From: a virus
Reading direction: 5' to 3' (one strand)
Length of the DNA: 36,167 bases
IMG/VR virus record: IMGVR_UViG_3300044627_002218
Coordinates: 1 to 36,167 of that record
Part shown: positions 1-6,046 of the stretch, piece by piece
Position numbering within the stretch: position 1 is the first letter of the stretch
How the letters are laid out: the number at the start of each line of letters is the position of its first letter
The notes under the pieces: model-generated
Databases searched by the model: none
Seen by the model: only the letters and a program-made list of their open reading frames with translations
What the model was told of the DNA's origin: nothing
Made by a program: the position numbers and the translations under genes

Positions 1-108
1 GAGTCTCTGTTGGTCTTGGAGTCTCTGTTGGTCTTGGAGTCTCTGTTGGTCTTGGAGTCTCTGTTGGTCTTGGAGTCTCTGTTGGTCTTGGAGTCTCTGT
101 GGGCCGAG
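1..108 (-). repeat. 18-bp tandem repeat encoding RPTETP
   Basis: Five perfect copies of an 18-bp unit (plus strand GAGTCTCTGTTGGTCTTG) fill bases 1-90, and a degenerate sixth copy follows to 108. Read on the minus strand in the frame of the overlapping gene, each unit encodes Arg-Pro-Thr-Glu-Thr-Pro. The array touches the left edge, so the true copy number is unknown. The repeat is in frame and has no spacers, so it is a coding minisatellite and not a CRISPR array. Confidence 0.95.
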
Positions 109-691
109 GCTTCGGTTTTGGAGTAGGTGGAACCGGAGCAGGCTCAGGTCTTGGACCGGGTGCTGGCTTTGGTGGTGCAGGGGCAGGCTCCGGTCTGGGA
201 CCGGGTGCGGGTGGCTCGGGGGCTGGCTTTGGTTCTGGTCTTGGGCCGGGTGTGGGTGTTTTAGGTTCTTTTGGTGGAGCCTTTGGTGGTGCAGTGGGTG
301 CTGGTGGAGCAACAACACCACCCTGAACTTGAGCCATTGTCTGTTCTGCTCTGGTGGCCGCTTCACTAGCAGCCTTAATTGCATCATCGCCAACTAAATT
401 TAATTCTTTTTGCACAGCAGCAATTAAATCTTTACCTTTCAGTCCATTTTCTGCAAATTTTGCTGCTGTTGTTTCGATTTGCTTTAACGCTTGCTTCGAC
501 AAAACTTCACCAACGGCTGTTTTGGCTCCTTGTTTTGCTGCTTGACCTAAAGCAACACGTAAGCCCCCACGAACAAGAGCCGTAACAGATTCTAGAAATA
601 AACCAAAAGAATAATTGTTGGCTAATTGCTCGCCATCATTTAATCGATTATAGCGTTCTTCTAAAATTTGTTGTATGAGTTTATTTTTCAT
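1..691 (-). CDS. Proline-rich repeat protein, C-terminus beyond window
   Basis: An open frame starts at ATG 689-691 and stays open to the window edge (230 codons, no stop), so the 3' end is missing. Residues 1-115 are ordinary: a charged N-terminus, a Gly/Ala stretch and Lys/Glu-rich helices. From about residue 125 the chain becomes Pro/Ala/Lys-rich, with PGPRPEP-type motifs, and ends in the RPTETP hexapeptide array. No enzymatic motif is visible. It is the third in a row of low-complexity proteins with the genes at 713 and 2348, and the stop of the 713 gene lies 21 bp upstream. The Shine-Dalgarno signal is weak. A virion-associated or internal structural protein is a guess from neighbours and composition only. 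Confidence 0.8.
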   Translation of the reverse strand, partial: MKNKLIQQILEERYNRLNDGEQLANNYSFGLFLESVTALVRGGLRVALGQAAKQGAKTAVGEVLSKQALKQIETTAAKFAENGLKGKDLIAAVQKELNLVGDDAIKAASEAATRAEQTMAQVQGGVVAPPAPTAPPKAPPKEPKTPTPGPRPEPKPAPEPPAPGPRPEPAPAPPKPAPGPRPEPAPVPPTPKPKPRPTETPRPTETPRPTETPRPTETPRPTETPRPTET

Positions 692-712
692 ACTTTTGAA
701 CAATCCATTACA

Positions 713-2338
713 TCAATACTTAGGCCCAGTAAATCTGGCTTTTGTTGCTGATCCTGTTTCTCGGATTCTTTGTGCTTCTTTTTCCATTGCTGCTTTAGAG
801 GCTTCGGCTGCTTTGTAGGACGGGTATGCTAGTGCTCCATAGATTGCTGCTGGAACTGCTGCGGCAGCACCGCCAGCCACGGCTGCACCAAATCCTAGAC
901 CACGGGCAAGTCCTAGACCAGTTGCCAAGGCACCTTCACCTGCTGCCCAACCAACAGTTGGTGCAACAACTCCCTTGACAGTCTCATTTTCTACTCCAAG
1001 GGCTTCAAGACCCTTTTCTACTGCCATTTCTCCACCTAATGCTGCACCAAGTGAACCAGCCCCACGAAGAGTACCTTTGGTGATACGACCAATCTTCGAA
1101 GACACTTGAGAACCTTTGCTAACAACTTTACCTTCCTTGGTGCTCATATCTCCTTGTTTGACTGTTGGTTCAGCGGGAGTTTGTTGGAATGCTGGAGCAA
1201 CTGCTTTTGCCTTTGCATCGGCAACGGCTTTTGCAGCTTCTGCTCTTGCTCTCAAAAGATCTCTTCCAACGGCTGCACGATCTGCGACTGTTCCTTTGCC
1301 TTTTGCTATTTGTTTTCCACCGATTGTGGTTTCAGCAGGAAGTGGTCTTTCTGGAATCTCTCCAGTCATCGGGGTTCCAGCAGCACGCTCAAGACCGGGC
1401 TTGCTGAATGGTTTCTTGGGACCGACTGAAGTTTGTGGAACGCTGAACTTCTCTCTTCCCTTCATTTCCCATTCAGGGGGATTCATAGTCCATTCTGCTT
1501 GTGCGGGAAGATCAAAAAGATAAGTTCCTTTTTTCATGCTATCTGGAACACGAACCTTTTCCCCTACTTTTGGCTTGGGTGTTTCGGGAGCAGGAGTTTT
1601 GCCTGCTTGTGTCTTTGTTGCTTCTGGAGCCTTTGGTCTTGGGGCTTTTGTTGGTTCTGCTGGTGCTGCTGGACCACCGCGTTGTCTTGCAAATCTTTCA
1701 GCAACTTTATTTCCCAAATACAATCCTGCACCAATTGCACCGACAGCAAGTTTTGGATCCATGCTCCAAGTTTCTTCTTTTCCAGTTCCAGCGGCTGTGG
1801 TTTCTGCTTTCTTTGGTGAGACACCACCAGCACCCGGACCACCGACTACGGGTTGTGGAGCAGGTTGTGGTCTTTGTCTTCCAGTATCAAGCGGACCCTT
1901 TGGCTCAGGAAGAGCAATTTTTTCACTCTTTGGTTGGGCCATTGGTTGCTTGGGAACACGACCACTGGGTGCTTCTGTTCCGGGAACCTTGCGAATGCCA
2001 GACCCTTCACCGGGACCAACGGGAACGGTTCTTACACCAGTATCTGTTTTGGTTTCTGCTTTGGGTTGCTTTCTACGACCCAATTCTGCTTGAATGTCTT
2101 TCCATTCCTGTGATTGTTGTTCATCATTGACTTTTTGAAACAGACCACCCTTTTTGATGCTTCTTGCACGGTTTTCCAATTCAAGATCACTCCAAGCAGC
2201 CTGAGACTTATCACCTGTTCTAAAGGCTGTTGCTGGTGGAGTGGCTTCGTTGAGCAAAGACAATTGCTCCTCCAAATATTTTACTTTTGCGGCTAATGTT
2301 TCGGCTCTGTTTCTGTAAAGATTTGTTAGATGGTCCAT
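713..2338 (-). CDS. Hypothetical Ala/Gly/Pro-rich protein, possible virion protein
   Basis: This 541-residue protein is not recognised. Residues 1-30 look like a short coiled coil. Residues 90-190 are Pro/Gly/Lys-rich and likely disordered. Around 196-210 lies a hydrophobic Gly/Ala segment, followed by a second Pro/Ala/Lys-rich stretch. Roughly 430-505 is strongly hydrophobic and Gly/Ala-rich and could enter or cross a membrane. The ATG at 2338 is preceded by an AAGGAT Shine-Dalgarno and lies 9 bp after the upstream stop, so it is probably co-transcribed with the 2348 gene. The composition resembles phage internal virion proteins, but no named family can be assigned. Strong codon bias produces many long antisense open frames here, none of them credible. 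Confidence 0.8.
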   Translation of the reverse strand: MDHLTNLYRNRAETLAAKVKYLEEQLSLLNEATPPATAFRTGDKSQAAWSDLELENRARSIKKGGLFQKVNDEQQSQEWKDIQAELGRRKQPKAETKTDTGVRTVPVGPGEGSGIRKVPGTEAPSGRVPKQPMAQPKSEKIALPEPKGPLDTGRQRPQPAPQPVVGGPGAGGVSPKKAETTAAGTGKEETWSMDPKLAVGAIGAGLYLGNKVAERFARQRGGPAAPAEPTKAPRPKAPEATKTQAGKTPAPETPKPKVGEKVRVPDSMKKGTYLFDLPAQAEWTMNPPEWEMKGREKFSVPQTSVGPKKPFSKPGLERAAGTPMTGEIPERPLPAETTIGGKQIAKGKGTVADRAAVGRDLLRARAEAAKAVADAKAKAVAPAFQQTPAEPTVKQGDMSTKEGKVVSKGSQVSSKIGRITKGTLRGAGSLGAALGGEMAVEKGLEALGVENETVKGVVAPTVGWAAGEGALATGLGLARGLGFGAAVAGGAAAAVPAAIYGALAYPSYKAAEASKAAMEKEAQRIRETGSATKARFTGPKY

Positions 2339-2347
2339 ATTAGATCC

Positions 2348-3424
2348 TTAAGTTTTTGGTGCGTTTGCTTCTCTTGCACGAATTTCATCAGCTGCCTTGG
2401 CCAAAGAAGCAACTACGGATTCATTTTCTTTTTTCTTGGCTTCACGCTCTTCTGGTGTGCGGAAACGAAGTTCAGTTTCTTTTTGTGCCATTCGTTCGAT
2501 CTTCTCATCGCTCCAATCACCACTACCTTCTGCGGCTTTCTGTTGGCGCAAACGATTTGCGGCCATTGATCCAGCCTGATATGCTGTGGTGGGTCTTCCA
2601 AATTGAGTTCGTGCAAGATTTTCTTCGGCTTCTCCGCGTCTTTCGGTGTTTCTTCTTTTCCAGTAAGCCTTTCTTGCTTCCAAATATTTGTCTTTGTCGG
2701 ACAAAGGTTTTGCTGGACTTGGTGAAGTTGTGGGTGTCGTGGGGGTTGTTGAGGGAGTTGTGGAAGAAGGCATGGGCACTCCACCGATTTCCTCGGCCTT
2801 CTTTCGCATTGCAAATAGTTCTTTGTCTTCTTCACTTGTTTGTGGCACACCACCAATATCCTGTGCTTTTCTTCTCATGTCAGCAAGTTCTTGATCTTCT
2901 GGGGATAATTGTGGAACACCACCGACCTCTTCGGCTTTCTTTCTCATTGCATCAGCCTCTGAAGTTGCTGTGCTCAAAGTTTGTCCCAACTTGAATCCAC
3001 CGTACATAGCACCACCACCAATTGCTGCTCCACCAATAGCAGGAACAACATAGTCACCAAACTTTTTTGCTGGTGCCTGTGGACGAATATTTCTAAGACC
3101 TGAGCGAACCATTCTTCCAAGGCCACCCAAAGCAGCCTCATCTAATTTTTGAAAAGAAGAACGATCTTGGTTTTTTGTATAACCGACAGAAGAGGGTGTG
3201 AATCCATTTTCAACTGATTGAACATGATTGATGGCTTTCTTTGCAGCATCAACAGCCCCAGATTCCATGTTGAATGAAGATTGTTGATAAATTTTATTTT
3301 GCTCAACAATAGATTTTACTGCATCTTTAAGACTTTGCGGTTTATTGTTTTGAACAGGCTCATGCTTTTTGGTCATGAAATCCTTGACTTCCCAGTAAAA
3401 CTGTCTATCTTTGTTATTATCCAT
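2348..3424 (-). CDS. Hypothetical protein with three 23-residue repeats
   Basis: 358 residues, unrecognised. Around residues 126-147 is a Gly/Ala-rich hydrophobic segment that could be membrane-active. Three tandem repeats of period 23 follow, with cores at residues 159-171, 182-194 and 205-217 (consensus AMRKKAEEIGGVP). Then comes a Thr/Pro/Ser-rich linker and a charged, helical C-terminus rich in Glu, Lys and Arg. The ATG has no Shine-Dalgarno, but a CTAAATA late box ends 10 bp upstream, so this is probably the first gene of a late unit running through the 713 gene to the left edge. A virion protein is inferred from the late promoter and the neighbours. Confidence 0.82.
   Translation of the reverse strand: MDNNKDRQFYWEVKDFMTKKHEPVQNNKPQSLKDAVKSIVEQNKIYQQSSFNMESGAVDAAKKAINHVQSVENGFTPSSVGYTKNQDRSSFQKLDEAALGGLGRMVRSGLRNIRPQAPAKKFGDYVVPAIGGAAIGGGAMYGGFKLGQTLSTATSEADAMRKKAEEVGGVPQLSPEDQELADMRRKAQDIGGVPQTSEEDKELFAMRKKAEEIGGVPMPSSTTPSTTPTTPTTSPSPAKPLSDKDKYLEARKAYWKRRNTERRGEAEENLARTQFGRPTTAYQAGSMAANRLRQQKAAEGSGDWSDEKIERMAQKETELRFRTPEEREAKKKENESVVASLAKAADEIRAREANAPKT
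2774..2950 (-). repeat. Three in-frame 69-bp repeats (23-aa period)
   Basis: Within the 358-residue protein the motif [AD]MR[KR]KA[EQ][ED][IV]GGVP occurs three times at exactly 23-residue spacing, with a Ser/Glu/Asp-rich linker between copies. The DNA copies have diverged, so this is an old duplication kept at the protein level. Confidence 0.85.
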
Positions 3425-3434
3425 GGCTGTAAAA

Positions 3435-3441
3435 TATTTAG
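3435..3441 (-). promoter_or_regulatory. Late promoter box CTAAATA
   Basis: The minus strand reads CTAAATA, 10 bp upstream of the ATG at 3424. If the last A is at -6, as in T4 late promoters, transcription would start about 5 nt before the ATG. It faces away from a second box at 3447-3454 on the plus strand. Confidence 0.55.
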
Positions 3442-3446
3442 ATTTT

Positions 3447-3454
3447 CATAAATA
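3447..3454 (+). promoter_or_regulatory. Late promoter box CATAAATA
   Basis: CATAAATA on the plus strand is one base from the T4 late consensus TATAAATA and ends 10 bp before the ATG of the HNH gene at 3465. The predicted leader is about 5 nt. Together with the minus-strand box at 3435 it forms a compact divergent promoter pair. Confidence 0.55.
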
Positions 3455-3464
3455 CTTAAAAGGT

Positions 3465-3962
3465 ATGAAGAAGCAGGTTCTCTTGCTCAACCAAGATAAT
3501 ACACCGCTTAATATTATTACCGTTGGAAAAGCATTCAAGTTGATATCCAAAGACAAGGTTTGGATTGACGAAACTTCATCAGATTTTTATGAAGTTGTAT
3601 CTGTCAGCAAAATTGTCAAGATTCCCAAAATTTTGATTCTCAAGTATTATGTAAAACTTCCTTTCAAGAAGGTAGTTGCAAACAGAAAGAACATCTTTCG
3701 CAGAGACAGTTATGTCTGTCAATACTGTGGAATTGATCTCTGCGAAAAGACAGCCACTGTTGATCATGTGGTTCCAAGATCAAAGGGTGGTGGTTCCACT
3801 TGGGTCAATATGGTCACATCATGCAAAGACTGCAATACAACCAAAGGAAATAGAACTCCCAAGGAAGCAAAGATGCAGTTGAAAAACAAACCAAAGGAAC
3901 CTTCTTATGGATTCCTGTTTGACCACATGCTAATTACTTTTAGGAACAAAAACAATGCCTAA
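3465..3962 (+). CDS. HNH endonuclease
   Basis: 165 residues. The C-terminal half is a classic HNH domain: a CQYCG zinc pair, the catalytic stretch VDHVVPRSKGG, then an Asn (VNMV) and a second zinc pair (CKDCN) followed by KGNRTP. The N-terminal half (VLLLNQDNTPLNII and onward) matches the small stand-alone HNH family in bacteria and phages whose members begin with a similar 'LNQDxxPL' segment. An in-frame ATG exists at 3411, but it lies upstream of the CATAAATA late box, so Met at 3465 is chosen. The last 8 bases overlap the next gene. The protein probably nicks or cuts DNA; whether it is selfish, acts in packaging or has another late role cannot be told. Confidence 0.85.
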   Translation: MKKQVLLLNQDNTPLNIITVGKAFKLISKDKVWIDETSSDFYEVVSVSKIVKIPKILILKYYVKLPFKKVVANRKNIFRRDSYVCQYCGIDLCEKTATVDHVVPRSKGGGSTWVNMVTSCKDCNTTKGNRTPKEAKMQLKNKPKEPSYGFLFDHMLITFRNKNNA

Positions 3963-4260
3963 CTATTCATTCGAATGCGGTGCCTGTAAACATGAATTTG
4001 AAGTTTTTCTCAAGATGAGCGAGAATGACCAACCCACCAAGGAAAAATGCCCAAACTGTGGTAAAAAGAAAGTTGCCAAAAATTGGGGTGCTCAAAGAAA
4101 CTCAATTGCTTTTGATGCAACCCTGACTCCAACCAAAGTTTGTGGAAGTGCGTGGAACGAGGTTATTTCAAGAATCAAAGGATCCGGGCAAGTTCCAAAA
4201 AGATTCCATGCACAACTGGACAATGCTGGCAAGGGATCAGCTGTCCGCTACGTCCGTTAA
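3955..4260 (+). CDS. FmdB-type zinc-ribbon protein
   Basis: 101 residues. The N-terminus (MPNYSFECGACKHEFEVF) and a second pair (CPNCGKK, near residues 33-39) form the CxxC...CxxC zinc ribbon of the FmdB regulatory-protein family, which usually begins MPxYxYxC. The remainder is basic and has no clear motif. The ATG lies inside the end of the HNH gene (8-bp overlap), so the two are translationally linked. Its stop shares the tetranucleotide TTAA (4257-4260) with the stop of the convergent resolvase gene. A nucleic-acid-binding accessory role is inferred; no specific function is known from the sequence. Confidence 0.8.
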   Translation: MPNYSFECGACKHEFEVFLKMSENDQPTKEKCPNCGKKKVAKNWGAQRNSIAFDATLTPTKVCGSAWNEVISRIKGSGQVPKRFHAQLDNAGKGSAVRYVR

Positions 4261-4796
4261 TTTTTGGTAGCCAGCAAAGATTTTAAAATATAATAACTGT
4301 CCACAATATCCGTCACAGGATTTGTCAAACTTTTTTGATTAAAGGTAAAGACTAAATTTGTTCCTGTCTCCTCGGAGAAGGCTTTGTACATTGCCACTTT
4401 ATCGGCGTTACCTTTGCCTGTGGCGAGTTTCTTTGCTTTGGACGGCTCTATGATGGTCACGGGAACCCCGGCCTTATAGAGCTTATGCTTGAATATTCCC
4501 ATATTCTCGGCAAGGTTAAAAACTTTGCCTTTTGAGCCATAAGAATACCCTTCTATGGCAACATCAGAAGCCCCAATACATAAATTTGATGCCCAATCGG
4601 ATATGCTGTCAAAGCGATCCACATCGGCCACATATTCCTGAAAACTTTCACCATTAATATTGGGCAAAATTTTATCTGCAAACTTTTTAGTGTTTGTCAG
4701 ATAATAGAAAAAGCAGTTTGAGAATTTAAATTCTTTGCGCTCGTCAAATAGACATAAGCACGGGCAAGTTATTGAGTAGTCAACACCTACAAGCAT
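4257..4796 (-). CDS. RuvC-like Holliday junction resolvase (putative)
   Basis: 179 residues from Met at 4796. The pattern of acidic motifs fits the RNase H-like RuvC fold: an early Asp in LVGVDYSIT, a Glu in DVAIEGYSYGSKG, a PSKAKKLATGKGNADK segment like that of RuvC-family resolvases, and a late Asp pair in VTDIVDSYYIL. Such enzymes cut four-way junctions and branched DNA before packaging, the job done in T4 by endonuclease VII (gp49). An upstream ATG at 4805 is in frame, but a TATAAATA late box at 4809-4816 predicts transcript initiation near 4803, which favours 4796; a transcript from the box at 4909 could still use 4805. There is no Shine-Dalgarno. The family call rests on motif reading only. 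Confidence 0.7.
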   Translation of the reverse strand: MLVGVDYSITCPCLCLFDERKEFKFSNCFFYYLTNTKKFADKILPNINGESFQEYVADVDRFDSISDWASNLCIGASDVAIEGYSYGSKGKVFNLAENMGIFKHKLYKAGVPVTIIEPSKAKKLATGKGNADKVAMYKAFSEETGTNLVFTFNQKSLTNPVTDIVDSYYILKSLLATKN

Positions 4797-4808
4797 ATAG
4801 AACATAGG

Positions 4809-4816
4809 TATTTATA
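4809..4816 (-). promoter_or_regulatory. Late promoter TATAAATA
   Basis: A perfect T4-like late box on the minus strand directly before the resolvase gene. It sits inside a small inverted repeat (AGGTAT/ATACCT, 4806-4819). Predicted start of transcription is near 4803. Confidence 0.7.
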
Positions 4817-4823
4817 CCTCGCT

Positions 4824-4901
4824 CAAAGGATGTGGACCTAAATTTTCTGTTGGGTGGTACTTCGAAGACTCAAGAGAAAATGCGGTATCCAACATCCTTT
4901 G
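4824..4901 (-). other. Inverted-repeat structured element (possible small RNA or leader)
   Basis: A perfect 10-bp inverted repeat (CAAAGGATGT / ACATCCTTTG, outer ends 4824 and 4901) extends to 13 bp with one bulged base. It encloses a second 7-bp stem (ATTTTCT/AGAAAAT). On the minus strand the element begins about 2 nt after the predicted start of the TATAAATA promoter at 4909-4916, so a transcript would begin with this fold. A 27-codon frame (4812-4895) crosses it but has no properly spaced ribosome site. It may be a small RNA or a folded leader of the resolvase transcript; no known RNA family is recognised. Confidence 0.45.
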
Positions 4902-4908
4902 GCAAAAA

Positions 4909-4916
4909 TATTTATA
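4909..4916 (-). promoter_or_regulatory. Late promoter TATAAATA
   Basis: A perfect late box on the minus strand between the tmRNA terminator and the resolvase gene. Predicted start is near 4903, two bases before the inverted-repeat element at 4824-4901. It would give the resolvase a second, longer transcript. Confidence 0.6.
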
Positions 4917-4934
4917 TGCAAATTTTATTATACC

Positions 4935-4973
4935 AATAAAAAATCCCGGTTTTTCAGTCGCGGGAAAACCGGG
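4935..4973 (-). terminator. Rho-independent terminator of the tmRNA
   Basis: On the minus strand CCCGGTTTT (4965-4973) pairs with AAAACCGGG (4945-4953) around an 11-base loop, followed by A and a run of six T. This is a strong intrinsic terminator just downstream of the tmRNA coding piece. Confidence 0.88.
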
Positions 4974-4975
4974 AA

Positions 4976-5260
4976 ACCCCACTGCTTTAAGCAGCCATCC
5001 GCATTGGTGCGGCTTTTATATTTGCAACTGTTTATTTACGACACTTGTTACCCGTGTCGGGTATCTCCTTCTTCAATACTCTGCACTGATCGATGCCTGT
5101 CGGACCCGTGAATGGATCCGGGGAGATTCGAACTCCCGTGTCATATGCATTTCTATCCGAGATCAACAATACCAAAAGCGCGACGAGGGGCCTGCACCCA
5201 TGCTCAACCACTGCTTGCAAGTCAATGGTCCTAGTCAGCATCACACACTGAACCGCGCAT
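4976..5260 (-). ncRNA. ssrA: Circularly permuted (two-piece) tmRNA
   Basis: tmRNA frees ribosomes stalled on broken mRNA and tags the nascent peptide for proteolysis. Here the gene order is permuted. Reading the minus strand, the acceptor piece comes first and ends in a T-arm (GGGAG-TTCGAAT-CTCCC, 5121-5137), the 3' acceptor strand CGGATCC (5114-5120) and discriminator A (5113). After only five bases the coding piece begins with GGGTCCG (5101-5107), which pairs with CGGATCC over all seven positions (one G-T). GGCATCGAT follows, matching the conserved tmRNA 5' region. A long interrupted helix joins the pieces (GTGCA/TGCAT, TATT/GATA, GAGAT/ATCTC). A perfect H-type pseudoknot (ACCC/GGGT with GACAC/GTGTC, about 5038-5062) precedes the tag frame. 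CCA is not encoded. A CTAAATA late box lies upstream and a terminator downstream. The 5' end (5260) is inferred from the promoter. Confidence 0.9.
4987..5025 (-). other. tmRNA tag reading frame (ANIKAAPMRMAA, stop)
   Basis: The resume codon is GCA at 5023-5025, about a dozen bases after the pseudoknot. It is preceded by CAGTT, with the A four bases upstream at the place of the essential A86 of the E. coli molecule. Twelve codons encode ANIKAAPMRMAA, then TAA (4987-4989). The MAA end fits the hydrophobic-Ala-Ala degron seen by ClpXP-type proteases. The stop lies in the loop of a hairpin (CTGCT-TAA-AGCAG), as is usual for tmRNAs. The middle of the tag (KAAPMRM) is more basic than typical bacterial tags. 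Confidence 0.85.
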
Positions 5261-5264
5261 AAAA

Positions 5265-5876
5265 TTATTTAGTTGGTTCTATATCGTAGTAATAATTGTC
5301 ATCATCACTTACGATCCATCTATCGCTTTTGTTCTCGCATCTGTATTCTTCAGTGTCAACTTTGTAATCTGGCTTTTCGGGAAATGGCTTTGTAGTGAAA
5401 GACATCTCTTTCCAAAATATTCTGTTGTTTGGCTGGAGTGCATAATTCCCATTGTCCAATTCAATCATATGCAAACATTTGTATTGAGTTGGTTCATTGC
5501 TGTATGGATTGTCATACCAATCAAAAGTCATCATGTACTTCCCCCAACAATGACTTTTATCTTTGAATATTACCTTTGCCCTTGAACCTTTTAAAAAATT
5601 ATATTGTGTTACCGTAACATTCTCGGAAAAGCAATCCCACAATTGAAGAACATCTAAAGGATCAGATGGACCCTCTTTGCTGCAAAGCATATGAATGGGA
5701 ATCCTGCTTCTTACAGTTCCATTGTCAAGCATTGCAGTAAACAGCAATGCTTTGCCTGAACTGGATTGAGCACCAAAGACTGCAACTTTTTCATATTCAA
5801 AGAAGTGATCTTTATTTTGATAAAGATGCTCTTTTCTCAGTAAACAATAAAAATGTGGGATATTGATATTGTACAT
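5265..5876 (-). CDS. Hypothetical protein (203 aa)
   Basis: Not recognised. The protein is rich in aromatic residues (Trp, Tyr, Phe) and Cys, has no signal peptide or membrane segment, and ends in an acidic, Tyr-rich tail (DDDNYYYD). A segment near residues 33-45 (VAVFGAQSSSGKAL) loosely recalls a P-loop but lacks the GxxxxGK[ST] spacing. It lies between the tRNA-Tyr gene, whose 3' end is 3 bp before the ATG, and the tmRNA, with no promoter or Shine-Dalgarno of its own. It is probably made from the tRNA-cluster transcript after processing. Uninterrupted coding on the strand of its neighbours supports a real gene; its function is unknown. Confidence 0.75.
   Translation of the reverse strand: MYNINIPHFYCLLRKEHLYQNKDHFFEYEKVAVFGAQSSSGKALLFTAMLDNGTVRSRIPIHMLCSKEGPSDPLDVLQLWDCFSENVTVTQYNFLKGSRAKVIFKDKSHCWGKYMMTFDWYDNPYSNEPTQYKCLHMIELDNGNYALQPNNRIFWKEMSFTTKPFPEKPDYKVDTEEYRCENKSDRWIVSDDDNYYYDIEPTK
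5266..5272 (-). promoter_or_regulatory. Late promoter box CTAAATA upstream of tmRNA
   Basis: CTAAATA on the minus strand overlaps the stop codon of the 5265-5876 gene and predicts a start near 5260, at the beginning of the structured tmRNA acceptor piece. Because ACT-AAA-TAA (Thr-Lys-stop) creates the motif, chance cannot be excluded, but the placement fits well. Confidence 0.5.
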
Positions 5877-5878
5877 AA

Positions 5879-5961
5879 TGCGAGCTGAAGGATTCGAACC
5901 TTCGTAGGCAAATGCCAGCAGATTTACAGTCTGCCCTCGTTGACCGCTTGAGTAAACTCGC
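5879..5961 (-). tRNA. tRNA-Tyr (GUA)
   Basis: The cloverleaf closes fully: acceptor GCGAGTT with AGCTCGC (one G-T), anticodon loop CTGTAAA (anticodon GTA), a long class II variable arm as expected for bacterial tRNA-Tyr, T-arm GAAGG-TTCGAAT-CCTTC and discriminator A. CCA is not encoded. Confidence 0.95.
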
Positions 5962-5964
5962 CAA

Positions 5965-6036
5965 AGCCACCTGTGGGATTCGAACCCGCAACCTCTGCTT
6001 TACAAAAGCAAGGCTCTACCGTTGAGCTAAAGTGGC
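5965..6036 (-). tRNA. tRNA-Thr (UGU)
   Basis: Acceptor GCCACTT pairs with AGGTGGC (one G-T). Anticodon stem TTGCT/AGCAG holds loop TTTGTAA (anticodon TGT, reading ACA). The T-arm is GCGGG-TTCGAAT-CCCAC. The discriminator is T and CCA is not encoded. It lies three bases upstream of tRNA-Tyr, so both are probably cut from one transcript. Confidence 0.93.
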
Positions 6037-6046
6037 ATTTAAATTT

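Noticed and set aside
1-108. CRISPR-like direct repeats
   Set aside because: Units are 18 bp, head to tail with no spacers, and are in frame with a coding region.
1116-1523. Long plus-strand open frames opposite the 541-aa gene
   Set aside because: They are antisense shadows created by the Ala/Gly/Pro-rich codons of the minus-strand gene; no ribosome sites or promoters.
4812-4895. 27-codon frame after the late box at 4909
   Set aside because: AAAGG directly abuts the ATG with no spacing, and the frame lies in the inverted-repeat element; it is more likely structured RNA than a gene.
4854-5111. Plus-strand 85-codon frame
   Set aside because: It overlaps the tmRNA coding piece and terminator on the opposite strand and has no recognisable protein features.
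5032-5244. Minus-strand open frame of about 70 codons
   Set aside because: It lies fully inside the permuted tmRNA and has no protein-like features.
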